64,000 nucleotides of DNA from Manduca sexta (GCF_014839805.1 NC_051138.1:16210020-16274019), one strand, 5' to 3'; shown: positions 31,284 to 43,101, counted from the first letter of the stretch. Notes: generated from the letters alone by a model not told the origin. Numbers and translations: made by a program.

Positions 31284-32261
31284 CCCCACTAGCGTCCTCA
31301 GCCGTGCGAACAGCTTGCGCAAACACTACTATTGTTGTCATTTCATTATCTGAAACGGAAAATCTTTTTTTATAAACGTCTACCAGTGCCGTAAGATCCA
31401 GATTGTTTAATTGTCAGTTTTGCTAGGAGTGATCGAGTTTTAGGGTATATTTATGGTATATTCTACGTTTAATGGTGTATTGGTGGCTATTGTTTTTAAA
31501 TGAAAGGGTGTCGGTGTGTGTTCCCACGTCGGACAATGTCGACGTTTTAGGTCAATCTATAATTAATTTTAGTCGTATATTCATACTAACAATTTCAAAC
31601 ATATGGTACAAGCTTATGTGGTCATGAGAAATTAAATTTGCAATGCTGTTTTAATATATTTATTTCATCCTATTTTATAAGAAGTGAAATAGTTTTAGCT
31701 ACAGTATGTAGGCACTAGAAACATAAAGTGGTTTCTTTGCTGTTGCAGTATGTCTTTGAAAATGGCAAAATCCCAATAATTCCAATAATAATTTCATCCC
31801 TCTTCCCAATTACAATTCTTTATTCAGTCAACAGTTTATCTGGCAGTATGGGTAACTATTTAAATACTCAGAGAGTTGATTTCATTACTCCACCTCGCAG
31901 TCCTAATTTGGGTTGAGATTCCGCTAAAATCTTATGGTAAATGTTAATGTTCTTCATCACGTTTTTCTTCATCGTTAAATGTTTAAAACCTTATCAATGA
32001 ATGTTGTCAACTATTGCGTACTATGCCTTTTAAGTTTAGCTTCGAAACCGCAACCGTCGTCTCGGCGCTCGGATTTGTATTAGGGGCTTCCTATTTAATT
32101 TTATTTATTTGGGACAAAAAATAATTGTACAATATATATCAGAGATAACTGTACAACTAACTATATTATCCATAGTTTATAAACACAAACCTAATACATG
32201 ATTAAGGAATTTACTACAGAACTAGGTTCAATACGTATTGACATAAAATTAGTCATCTTGC
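31284..32261. other. Intergenic DNA upstream of gene C
   Basis: No exon. A poorly preserved SINE1-like piece (atcacgtttttcttcatcgtt) lies near 31957-31978. The rest is AT-rich. Confidence 0.4.
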
Positions 32262-32480
32262 TTATATCTCCGAAAAGGTTTCCATAGGTACAACCAGAAC
32301 ATACAACTATTCACCATATGTGTTCCGTCCGAGGATGCGATAGGCAAACATGACGCCATAATGGGTCCGTATATCGGACTCTGGGCTGCTACTGAGTAAA
32401 AAAAGGCAATATCACTTTGCGCGACGTATTTCAACCTGGGACTACACAGCAGTAGTGATACCACGCATGCAGTACAGCTA
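32262..32480 (-). mobile_element. SINE2 copy, degenerate, antisense
   Basis: Landmarks in reverse: tatctccgaaaagg, ccatatgtgttccgtccg, gcgataggcaaaca, tatcggactctgggctg, ctgagtaaaaaaaggcaatatcac and a decayed B box, aacctgggac. Confidence 0.6.
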
Positions 32481-32879
32481 TGCTACGGGACCAATCGCTA
32501 CAACCCTACTTTCATAATAATTAGTATCTCTTTATTATGTTACCAGAACAATTACTGTTTGCATTCAACAAATGACTTTAAAATGATGATTTAAAAATAA
32601 TTTTCCGTCTAAATATTCCCAAAATTAGAGCAATTTCAACTTAATCAATATTCACATTACAACATATTTTATATAATTGTCCAATGCAATTTTCAGAAAT
32701 CTTTCATTACATATAATGTAAATGAGAAGTAATAAAAGATTCTACCTAGTAGATAATAAAGAACTCTATGTGCAAAATATTTAGGCTTTTAAAGCTACCA
32801 ACTAACGCTATGCATTCAAACAGAGACATGTTAAGAATTGAATGAATAGATGAGATTATAAATAGATTAGAGTGTTACC

Positions 32880-33130
32880 AGACTGCCTCGGAGACATCAC
32901 CCAGGCAGCCACAGCGTTCTGTGGTCCTGGGTTCGAATCCCAGGTCGAAAAAGTGATGTTTGTGTTTTTCTGTTCATTATCAACCCAGAGTCTAGAATTT
33001 GCCCGATATGGCGACAGGCTTGCCCTCTATCACGTCATGGGACGGAACACACTTGGCGAAAAGTGGGTGCCCTGATGACGCCTGTGCATACCTCTTCGGA
33101 GAAAAATGCGTGATGTGTGTGTGTTTTACA
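32880..33130 (+). mobile_element. SINE2 copy
   Basis: gactgcctcggagacatcac head (altered), gggttcgaatcccaggtcg B box, then cgatatggcgacaggcttg, catgggacggaacacacttgg and gcgtgatgtgtgtg. Confidence 0.75.
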
Positions 33131-33192
33131 GTGTGTCTATTAATTTTGCCGCCCTCAGCGCTCCATCTTCCGATAACGTACAGTTTTATTCT

Positions 33193-33221
33193 ACGAGAGT
33201 ATATTCCGAATATACTCTCGT
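33193..33221. repeat. 29-nt near-perfect palindrome
   Basis: Arms acgagagtatattc and gaatatactctcgt pair perfectly around a single central C. Isolated, not part of any family seen in this window. Confidence 0.85.
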
Positions 33222-34058
33222 TGAATAAGACTATACTGACTGTATCATATTATTTAGAATTCTGCTACGGCAATAACATAATAAATATAAGATATACTTT
33301 TTACGCCATCTAGTGGTATAAATGTAAATCACGGCAGATTTGTCTTTTCCAAATGGTTCTTTACAATTCCGCGTAGTTTATTTTTTATGTAATATGTCTT
33401 AAATTCTTTAACAACTTTAGATGGCGCCAGTATTATTCTTGTAGGTCCTACTATGCTTCTAGTCTTTGTAAAATCCAAATTGTATTCAAACTTAGTGCTC
33501 AATCCATTATTGTTTTTACGTAGACGTGCAGTTTTCGTTTTATGACGTACAGCCTTACTATAGACTCCAGGAGTTAGTTGTGTCTGTAGGAGGGCGATAT
33601 ATGACTCTGTCTCTTTTCAAATTAAGTATGAAAATGTTACTTTTCGTTGTTGTTGTTTATCTTTCACTAAGTAGGACTGATAAGGTTTAGTCTCTTAATC
33701 AAATATATTTTTATAATACACAAACACGAAGTGTATCGATGCGGTGATCGAAATTAGTGCCGTATTGTAGTCAACCTATCTGTTACCTATTTCCATAAAA
33801 CAGGCTATGAAGTATAACCCTTGCAATCTGACAAATTATTAGAAGAGCGCAGTGCTTACAACGCATTTGTAATTCAAACTAGCGATAAGGTTTAATAAGG
33901 CAGAGCAATTACCTCGCCAGGCACTTCCGATTCTCCAAAAAGCTAAAACTTGTCTTGTCAGTATAATGGCGAGTCAAATCTTGGCGGTGTTCACAGACAA
34001 GTGCTACAAGATAGTTGCCGCAAGAAACATTTCGTCAATTCGAAAATTTACTATTCAA
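33222..34058. other. Gene-free AT-rich DNA
   Basis: No exon or recognised repeat. Confidence 0.45.
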
Positions 34059-34078
34059 TATGTCATCTACCCTCAAGT

Positions 34079-34410
34079 CAAAAGCGGCGATAGCCTAGTT
34101 GGGCGTGGAACGGACTACCAAGACGAATGTCCGCAGGTTCAAATCTCAAGGGCACACACCTCTGACTTTTCTAAAAAAATTATGTGTGTATTCTTTGTGA
34201 ACTTATCGTTCGCTTTAACGGTAAAGGAAAACATCGTGAGGGAACCTGCACATCTGAGAAGTTCTCTATAGGAATTTCGGTGTGTGAAGTCTACCAATCC
34301 GCACTAGGCCAGCGTGGTGGACTAAGGCCTAATCCCTCTCAGTAGTGTCGGAGGCCCGTGCTCAGCAGTGGGCAAGTATATAATACAGGGCTGATATTAT
34401 ATATGATTAT
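34079..34410 (+). mobile_element. SINE1, full length, with 20-bp target-site duplication
   Basis: Head gcggcgatagcctagttgg, B box ggttcaaatctc, 3' end acagggctgatattatat. Flanks 34059-34078 and 34411-34430 are the same 20-bp sequence (tatgtc..ctaccctcaagt) with two differences. Confidence 0.9.
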
Positions 34411-34430
34411 TATGTCGCCTACCCTCAAGT

Positions 34431-35285
34431 AGCTTGTCTGTCGCATTTTTTAATATCTTTGCCAAGGCCTCGATTTCCGATACGTTTTAGGTATGGAACT
34501 CGATAAGGCGATATCCTGATACGCGTCAAGTGAAACACGCCGGCCTTGCGTGTACTTACTCAGAATGCGGAACTATTGCAATTTTTTATAACACTAATAT
34601 AGAGAATAATTCACGCTTGGGTATTGTTTGATTGGATTATTGTTTTTTGTGGTTATATTTGAGGGAGGGTTAACAAATAAAAGTCTTTATTTATATTAGA
34701 TTTATTTTTAGTTATAGTTTACTCTTGTAATAGCTGCTGGAATGTTTTGCTAGTTTCTACATATGGCGCCTTAAATACAACAAAGTATACAACTATTTAG
34801 TGTTGTATATGTATAGGGTAGCCGTTGCTTGTTTGTTTGCGACTGAATATATTCAATTGATTGGGTTAAACAAAAACACATATTTCTATATTATAAAAAA
34901 TATAATTTATTATATAAACAAAGAAGTACAAAATACCATTTGTGAGTTTTTACAAAATCGCGCCGCGGACTATCGCGCGCCGGATCGGTTCATACTTAAC
35001 CTCTATACTAGAATTACTTTAAGGTACTGATTAGACACGTTATGTACACGGGACGGCCACGCCGCCACTGTCCCACCGCCACTCTCACCACACGACACCG
35101 GGCGCCTGGGGCAAAGGACACTTTGGCTGAACCACACAAAGCTATTAAGTTTCGTACCAAAAAAAGTTCACTTAAACTTACGTGAACTTTTTAAGTAAGA
35201 ATCGTAGTATCTTTACTAATATAAAAGCCAAAATGACCTTTTAAACCCCAGATTCTACCGGCCGACAGTGATGCCTAGCTCACTC
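34431..35285. other. Intergenic DNA and presumed 3' UTR of gene D
   Basis: AT-rich with a GC-rich patch at 34960-35110 (cgcgccgcgg, ccacgccgccactg). Reading on the - strand, AATAAA candidates occur near 34905 and 34685. An inverted pair, aagttcact / acgtgaactt, sits at 35165-35190. Confidence 0.4.
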
Positions 35286-37392
35286 TTAAAACTGGATGCC
35301 GTGTCCTCTGAGGAACGCGTCGATCTGTCCCGAGGAGACGGACTCGCCGCCGCGCGGCGCCACGTAGTAGAACTGCGGCGCGGGAGACGCTCGCTGCGGC
35401 GCCGGCGCGGCGGCCGCGCCCTGCCCCTGCGCCGCCAGGCGCTGCGCCTGCGCACGCGCCGCCGCGCGGTCGCGCTGCAGCTGGCTCTGCTGCAGCTGCT
35501 GCTGCTGCGCGAACAGCTGCTGCGAGTTCTGGAACTGCTGCTCAGATTGCTGCCTCTGGTATACTTCTTGTGGGTTCGAGTGCTGGATCTGGTGTCTGAA
35601 GAGTGGCACGTTGGACGCGGGCGAGGATGGCACGGGAGCGATTTGGGGTGACGGTATGAACGGCCTCTGCTGGGGTTGCTGTTGGGCCACGTATGGCTGC
35701 AGTCTCTGGTTAAGGTTCAACTCTCCCTTGGTTTGTGGCAGGGTTTGGAACAGCTGAGTGTTGTACTGTCCGCTTGATGGGTCGTATACCAACTCCGTCG
35801 AGTACAGAGGGTTTCCGCTAGGCGCGGGGGATGCGGCAGCGGCTGTGGTCTTACTGGGAGTGGCAACAGTAGCTGTCGTGGTTGCTGGCAATTGATTTTC
35901 GCGGTGGAATTTCGCAAATTCAGCAGCGAAATCAATCTGCGAGGGTCTGGCGGTAGTCAGAATTGGAGAAGGAGATGGCGAGTAGTTAGGCTCAGGGCTG
36001 TACTGAATCTGAGGCTTTGGCGTCACTTGGATCTGTGGCTGCGGTCTGAAAGTAGTGGGCGGCGGCGGCGGCAGTGCTCTGGGCGAAGTGGGAATGGGCA
36101 CTGGTCGTGGAGTGATGGCAACCTGTTGCGCGTGGTAAGCAGGTCGTCTTGCCACTGGGCGCTGGACTACTCTAGGTCTGATCTGCTGCAGAGGCTCCTC
36201 TTCAATTTCATCCTCATCGGCGTCCCTGAAGTCGTTCTGGAAGAAGGTCGTGGGGGGTCGGGCGGTCGTAGGCCTGGGCGCCGGCCGAGTCGGGTAGTTG
36301 GGCACTCCGTCATCGCGCTCCGCGGAGTCTGGGGCCGGCGCCTCGGGCTCCTCTTCTTCGTTAGGCTTATTGGGGTCACAGGGGTTGCCGGACACGTAGG
36401 TGAACTCGCGCTTATTGCCATCGGGGTCGATGTAGCCGTACTTGCCGCGCACAACGCAGTCAGTGCCTCGCGTCTCTTCCTTGAAGGACCCGTCGGCCGC
36501 CTCATAGCCGAATGTGAAGCTGCCGTCATCGTTTACCTGGAGGTTTATGAATAAAAATGTTAATACAATAGACTATTTTAATTTAAAGAAGGAAACACTT
36601 TGAGAAGTAAAAACAAAATATAAAAAGCGATGTTAAAACTACAAAAAGCAAAGTTTAGTTTCGTTTCAAATTTCTGCAGATCCAATTTCATTAGCCTCTA
36701 TTTATATACAACAAACTGCTCAATAAGGAATTCTCTCTAATTCTTACTTTATTGTAATTCCGGATGGTCTGCACGGGCGGCTGCTTGGGTCCCTCGGGGG
36801 CGGGTTGCGGCTGCAGTTTCTGCCGCGCCGGCGCTCGCTGCAGCGCGCGCGGCTCGTAGTCATCCAACCTGTCGTTCTGTCTGTACAGCGCGTCGTACGC
36901 GTCCGCTGATACTAGCACCACCTGGAATTAAGGAATATGAGCGGTCATATAGGTAGCTTAGCATGTGGATAGTAACCTATTGCTTGTAATTTTACCAATG
37001 TGACTAACAATTCATTTTGGAACGAGGATGAAAAGCAGTCGACAAATATTTAAAGTTAAAGATCCACAATGCACATCAAAGGCTATGACAGGGAGTCAGA
37101 CAATTTATTTGTTTAAAAACTTAATAGCTCTTTCTAAATTTGTAATATTTTTTGTGATATTGTAAGACTAATCTTGGGTGTAATTCATACTAACGTATTA
37201 GTCCAATGCATCTTAGTTAGTCACAATTATTCTAGAATCTAAAACGCAAATTAAAAGATAAGATACCTGATCGCCAGCGCCTCCTTCCTGTCCTTGCGGC
37301 TCGTAGTCGTACTGGTCGTCAATTTGCTGCTGGAGCCTCGGCCTGGGGCGAGCTCCTGCCGCTAGTCCGGCCGCCAGTAGAAAACATAGCAC
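35286..37392 (-). CDS. Gene D: half-RR cuticular protein with long Pro/Gln-rich tail (first exon not found)
   Basis: Secreted structural protein, probably cuticular. Exons on the - strand: 37267-37392, 36748-36921 and 35286-36536; all listed junctions are phase 0 with good GT-AG sites. The first listed exon begins VLCFLLAAGLAAGARPRPR, a signal peptide lacking its Met, so a tiny 5' exon lies further right. Residues 1-100 are Q/D/Y-rich then basic. The RR-like half spans about 101-141: VNDDGSFTFGYEAADGSF, then CVVRGKYGYIDPDG and REFTYVSGNPCDP. The second RR half is absent. One Cys lies inside the motif and one just after it. An acidic NEEEEPEAP segment follows, then about 330 residues of P, Q, R and A with polyglutamine (QQQQLQQSQLQ), ending GHGIQF. 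The coding GC content is high for the region. Shadow frames on both strands are explained by this exon. Total is 516 aa plus the missing start. Confidence 0.9.
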
Positions 37393-38164
37393 CTGAAATA
37401 GAAGAGAGTTGGTTAAAAACTAGAACAACACAACAATTGTCAAGAAAAGGCTGATTTTTTATTGAAAATTTTAAGAGAGAAACAGAAACAGGGCTAACGT
37501 TAGTAGATCTCTACGGGAATCTGACATCGTTTTTCATTCACGTCGCTGATACTCTAAAAACAAAACGTAAAAGCGAGTGAATAAAGTGCGCAAATAGAAA
37601 TAGGAATCTCCACGCCCGTGTGAATATACTGGGTACTCTGGATGTGATTAGTACATTTACATTTCATATAATCATTGATAGACCTCTTAAATTTTCAGAG
37701 TAAACACAACCTTGACTTATTTCTGTAAATTATTCAGTTTTAAACCTGCTTTGAAGCGAAAAAATTATCTGGCCAAACACTAATGATGGAATTATTCGAG
37801 CAACCTTCATTAATATCTAATGAGATTTGCAAATGTAATAAATAACCATGTAAACATATTGAGTAATATAATCAGAGCGTGAATAGCTCCGTACCCTTGG
37901 ACAGCCATAATAGGTTCTAATACCCGCCCCCACTGTACGATAGAATGGCTCACATAGACAGTAATCATTTTAGTTATTCTCAGCTTATTAATTAACTCGA
38001 TTAGTTTAACGTCCGTCTTAAACCAGGAGAATATCAATTAATCTCCATTACTTTTTAAATTAGCTGGTTAGTTATACTTAACATATTTCGTAATCACTAC
38101 AGGACAATACATATGGTAATTAGAACGCCATTGCCACAAGTCAACCAGTTTCCAATCAATAAAA
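37393..38164. other. Upstream (probably first-intron) DNA of gene D
   Basis: Non-coding. The presumed ATG exon of gene D should lie to the right. A weak candidate, ATG|GTAAAT, on the - strand near 38727-38719 would give M-VLCFLL in the correct phase, but the donor is poor and support is thin. Confidence 0.35.
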
Positions 38165-38325
38165 TTATTAACATCATCAGCCACATAAAGTCCTCTGCTG
38201 AACATAAGCCTCCCCCAAAGATTCCAAACGGACCTGTCGAGACCTCTATCAAGTCGTCTGTCCAACTTACAGGGAGACGTCCAACGCTACGCTTGCCGGT
38301 ACGTGGAATCAATCTAATATAAATA
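38165..38325 (-). pseudogene. Fragment of non-LTR retrotransposon C-terminus
   Basis: On the - strand: PRTGKRSVGRLPVSWTDDLI, then in another frame DRSVWNLWGRLMFS. These match the GRP..RW.DDL and R..W..LGEAY.Q blocks at the end of RTE-type reverse transcriptases. The body is missing and frameshifted. Confidence 0.6.
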
Positions 38326-38944
38326 AAATAGCCCAGCAAAATTCTAACTATTGTCTAGAGATTAATGACATTTCTGAAGACATTAGTTAGACTGATATTT
38401 TTTTTTACCAGAGCAATCAACATACGATTCTTATATCCATGTTAGCACTAATTGAAACATGTATGCATGCTCGTGAACATAATAAATTGCTATCCCATTC
38501 ACACTTAAGGCATATGGTAGTAACAGAGCTATAGATCCTATTGACCGAGGGCAGTAGTTTCAACCAGAGGGCCTTTCAACTCCGAAGATAACCTTAACAT
38601 TTCAACAGCTATCGAACAAACGGCCTCTGCTCTTGATATCGATCAGAAAATTATATTTCATTACAACTGACCTTTTGGTGTCTTTATCTTGGCTGATAAG
38701 CGGAAGGTATTAATAGATTTACCATTGAAGATTAGTAAAAAAATATGAATACGAAGTAAAGCGTATTTTTTTCTTTTTCTGTCAAGCAATAATGTGCAGT
38801 TGGTAATCAAAATTTTATGTCTTCACTAGTATAATGCCTGGTTATTATTGGTAATTATAAGACCAATCGCAGCGAGTGCATTGATATCCAGTGCCAAACT
38901 TAAACTATGCATGATAAGTATGTCATATGTAGTTGGTGATATTT

Positions 38945-39080
38945 TTTATGCACATTTTCAACCCGTAATCTGGAATATGTACCCGATATGGCGGCCGGTT
39001 ATCATGGGACGGAACTAATAGTTATAAACCCTAGTTTGACCTCTATTTACCTACCTACTTACCCTTTTAAGCATAAAGGA
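38945..39080 (+). mobile_element. SINE2 fragment
   Basis: Matches tcaacccgtaatctggaatatg, acccgatatggcg and atcatgggacggaac of the SINE2 body, with a deletion between them. Confidence 0.5.
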
Positions 39081-39408
39081 ATGTGTGCGTTTTAATACAC
39101 CGTTGTAGTACTACTGTCTTGCCTTTTCATGATCCCGTAGTCACAACATTCAGTGATATAAAAACTACAGGAAAATCAGAGCTAAGCTACTGTTATATAT
39201 TTCGAACGTCTCATAAATCTGTTCACATAGCTCGCGTGTTTTTCTTGCGAAATTTCTAGACAAAGATACATAGACCTGTCAAGGATAGATAAAAAAAATT
39301 GTAATCATACGGTTTTTTGCAAGTCGATGTAATTAGTGTTTTATGTTGAGATAGTGATGCAAGTTGAGACTTATGAGCCGGAACTTTTTGTAATCAGACT
39401 TGTAGTCT

Positions 39409-39941
39409 AAGAGCCCGTGAACTCCAGACCTTCGTTATTTTTTAAAAGCTGAAAGTTTGTCGGCGCATGCTCCCAACACATGTAACAACGATGGGCCATT
39501 ATGAAGTTTGGGCTACAGTGGCTTTGGCAGGTACACGGTACTAAAGGTGTGTGTGTATCAAAAACGTCTGGTTAACGAGGAAACATTATTTACTTATTAC
39601 CCAAGTACTATATATAAAAATCAGCTTTTATACTATAACGTAAATAAAATTATAATTTCATGAACATTAAGGGTGTCTGGCAAGGGATTGCCACTATGTT
39701 AAGTGTCTGTCAATGAATAACGTGATTTTTAATAATTTTCTGAAGGCAATACCATAAAATCTCACTTTATTATTTGATGAAACTAGATCGGTATTTTACA
39801 CACCTTTGGTACCGTGTACCTGCCAAAGCCACTGTAACCCAAACTTCATAATGCCCCATCGTTCTTACCTGTGTTGGGAGCAAGCGCTGACAAACTTTCA
39901 GCTTTTATAAAATAACGAAGGTCTGGGGTTCACGGGCTCTT
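39409..39941. mobile_element. 533-bp foldback element
   Basis: Inverted arms of about 145 bases: 39409-39555 begins aagagcccgtgaactccag, and 39797-39941 is its complement (ctggggttcacgggctctt). They agree over most positions, including the internal blocks tggctttggcaggtacacgg and caacgatgggc. The ~240-base loop is AT-rich without coding. A target duplication is not clear. It may be a DNA-transposon derivative. Confidence 0.8.
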
Positions 39942-40380
39942 GTTCTATTGACTTTTACATATATGGCTTTACTGGCTATTATTTTTTGTTGAATTGGTTT
40001 GTCGGGCAATCAACTTAATTGAAACTAGTAGATATATAACGTTGGTAGTTTCTATCGACAGTTGGCAAGCTTAATTCGCTACGCGACTAATTTTTCGAAA
40101 AATATTCCAAAAAATAAAATGTGCCGGTTCCAAATATGTATAAAAACGGAAGTGGAAAATATCATGCTCGCTGTCGATGTTTGTTTTATCCTATATACAT
40201 TATAACCAGCGTAAGCTTCCTACAGGCAAAGCATAGTAAAACGTAACTTTACTACAATTTTATCACTAACTGCGTAATTATCTAATATACTATAATCTAA
40301 AGTGCAACTATAATCTAAATTACAGATAAAAATCACCAAAACATTTTATGACTTCAATAACAGCTAATTACAATTGTAAT

Positions 40381-40450
40381 CGCGCCGCATACCGGGCCAG
40401 TTGCGCGTGCGCATCGTTACGTCACCGCCCGCGCCAGGGCGACCACACTA
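40381..40450. other. CpG-rich islet
   Basis: cgcgccgcataccgggcc...gcgcgtgcgcatcgttacgtca, strongly GC-rich in AT-rich surroundings, containing a CRE-like tgacgtaac on the - strand. It could be a promoter (possibly gene D's, 3 kb away), but no start exon in the right phase is visible. Confidence 0.3.
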
Positions 40451-40685
40451 ACTAGAACGGACAAACGGGTCAAACCCTTTCGAATAATTCTATTGTGTAA
40501 CTCGTGGTTTCGTTTATGAACTTTATTGATACAAGTTTTTAAAGATATTATAATTATATTTAACATTTTAACACTGACTGATAGATAACGCACACTTTAG
40601 CTCTTTAAAAGTATGAAATTTAGCACACAATATCCAGAACGGTAGTGAACGCAAGATTTTTGTAGGATTCATTACTTACATACCG

Positions 40686-40940
40686 TAGACTGCCTCCGTG
40701 GCGTAGTTGTACTGCATGAGCGGTATGACAGGGCTCTGAGATCCTGGGTTCGAATCCCGGGTTTGCCATAGTGATATTTGGGTTTTTATACTCAGTAATA
40801 GCCCGGGGTCTGGAATTTGCCCGATATGGCGATAGGCTCACCCCCTATCACATCATGGGACGTAAAATACTTGGCGAAAAGTTGGTGCCCTGGTTGCGTC
40901 TGTACATACCCCTTCGGGGATAAATGCGTGATGTGTTTGT
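40686..40940 (+). mobile_element. SINE2, near full length
   Basis: tRNA-derived: gactgcctccgtggcgtagtt (A-box region) and gggttcgaatcccgggtttg (B box), followed by the body to ataaatgcgtgatgtgt. Flanked by ttcattac at 40669-40676 and 40943-40950, a possible target duplication. Confidence 0.8.
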
Positions 40941-41436
40941 TTTTCATTACCTAAAGATTTACTAATTTTCTCGTCTGTGATACCATAAGTCATACGGCAG
41001 GTAATGTAAAAATATTATTTCTCGTCTGTAACTACGAGCCGGGGTTACTGCTATGCATAAAATACATCCGGTTCAATTTTCTTTTTCAGCGTCAGCGGTA
41101 ATGACTATGATAATGACTTTCTTGTGTATAGGAAATAGTCATTGGTTGTCACACTATTATAATACAAGTTTATTTCTGAAGGAAATATTTTGTATAAACT
41201 TGCACTGATGATTTATTTCCTTGGCAATCTAATTTGGAATGTTATAGCGTTATAACCTAACGAAGGAAAATTATTAAAATTTGAAATAATATGGGCAATC
41301 GGGGCTGCTAAGTCTATATAGTACTATATTTATGAATTCTTTATTCTGAAAGTTTTATTTTACATATTTATATATAAAAATCATTAATGCATAAAAAATA
41401 TAAAAAAAACTAATCTACCTCCAATAGACACAAGAC

Positions 41437-41677
41437 CCAAGCCACCGCTGGTTAGGGATTCAAAGTCAGGTATCTCCTCACAAATCACAATGCGTCCCGT
41501 GTCCAGCATTACTGCCTTCTACATCTAGCTCTTGACCCAACCGGCACTTGAAAGCTTCTGAAGATGTTGGTCGAGGCTCTTTAATACCTATGCATGCGTA
41601 GAAACGACAATCGGGACAATAATTGTAGAGTCCACATCCCACATGTCAGTTACCTCATGTGCCAGGTCCTAATATTA
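41437..41677 (-). pseudogene. Decayed non-LTR reverse transcriptase C-terminal segment
   Basis: The - strand reads DLAHEVTDMWDVDSTIIVPI, VVSTHA, then stop, VLKSLDQHLQKLS, then stops and KAVMLDTGRIV. This resembles the conserved tail (VPIV.SATG..PKSL..HL..L...QKAVIL.T.RIVR) of some non-LTR retrotransposon polyproteins. In-frame stops show it is dead. Confidence 0.55.
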
Positions 41678-42427
41678 AGAAATGCTGTATTTTTCGGCGT
41701 TGTTTATGTATTATTGTTATGTATTTGCAACTACTTGTAACACTGGCTTATTATATTTAATACACAGAAGGAAAAGTCTAGACATATTAGGAACCATAAT
41801 GTCAATAAGGAAGAGCTAGATCCAGTATTTGTGCTGATATTATACGATGTTATTTCTCTGGATTCCACCTAGGAAACACAATGTAAATACAGAAGCTATA
41901 AAAAGTATTTAAAACACTGACATCCTAAATCATCATGTTGGAACAAGGCCTAGCAAGTAAGAAATAAAAATTTTGCAATAAGAATCCGTGTCATTGCATA
42001 TAAATACACACTCAAAAGATGTCAATAGTTTCGACACGTGATTGAATGCCTATAAATAAAATTACACAAGTCACTGCCTAAAAAACTACCGTATTTTAAA
42101 ACACAGTATAAAAAGATGAGGAGGTAATTTGCGATCGTAATTTTGAGGCTAACAATGACTTCACCCAGACTTAACAGTGACGGATTTCTAATGGTATGGT
42201 AATGTTCTTACCACTGTGACTTAAAATAAAAAGCTATGAGGCCCACTCATTACATCGTCCATGGTATTATGACTAGAAATAGGTTACGATGTCCTTCAAA
42301 TACCAACAAATATTAAAGAGCGGGACTACTATTTGTTACTTTTAGAATTTTAAGTGATTGTCATGAAAACAAAATCTTTCCACTCTAATTTACTTAATTC
42401 GATATTATGTACGAATTAAATGAAACG
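41678..42427. other. Gene-free AT-rich DNA
   Basis: No exon or repeat recognised. Confidence 0.45.
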
Positions 42428-42655
42428 AAGTGAACCCTGCACCTGATGGTAAGTGGAGTGAAGTCCGATAGAGTGACGCCGAGAGATGATTACCCCTCAT
42501 CAGTCGACACAATTATGCCGGCCTGTTGAACCGGAGATACACATGCTGATCCCGGAACGCGACACTTACGTGGGTCACTATAGCGGGTTGTAACACCTTG
42601 CATACGGTGATGGCTATCCGGGCGGATATAAAATATATCCTACCACCACCAAAGT
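42428..42655 (+). repeat. R4 repeat copy
   Basis: Near full length: ctgcacctgatggtaagtgg, gagagatgattacccctcat, cagtcgacacaattatgccgg, ctgatcccggaacgcgacac, gcatacggtgatggctatccg, ggcggatataaaatatatcc. Confidence 0.8.
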
Positions 42656-43101
42656 TTCCATGATAGTAATTTAGAAGTAAATAAGACATAACGTAAGAAG
42701 TAATAGAAACCACTAAACTAATATCAAGAATGTCGGCTAAAATTAGAGCCTGCCATAAACAGCGGGTCTAATAAGCTGGGGTCCTAATTCTCGCGTCAGA
42801 GTGAAAGTCACTTGAAACAATAATGCGTGTAATGATGTCACATGTTTAGACAATTCTCGATTGCTGTTGACGCGAAAGTGTCACTATTGCATGTCATTAA
42901 ACGTGATTGCGCAAGATTCCGGGAAAACAAAAAATGTTTGTCACCGCAGCACTCGAATTTCTTGTTTCCTTAAAGTTTCTGTCATTGTATAGAATGTATT
43001 TTATCTAGATTCCTCATTTGCATTGTGTCTTTCGTAGAATAAAATTCCCTTTTCAGCAATTATGCTAACATTATAATTTTATCTTATAATAATAATGTTA
43101 T

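Noticed and set aside
35268..36554. Long + strand frames across gene D
   Set aside because: Arg/Leu/Gly-rich complements of the high-GC gene D exon; the - strand frame has the signal peptide, RR motif and phase-consistent introns.
39862..39876. Strong donor-like CACAG|GTAAGAAC on the - strand
   Set aside because: It lies inside the arm of the foldback element and the mirror arm lacks it; not part of gene D.
40381..40450. Gene D first exon in the CpG islet
   Set aside because: The ATG frames there end in the wrong phase or in early stops.
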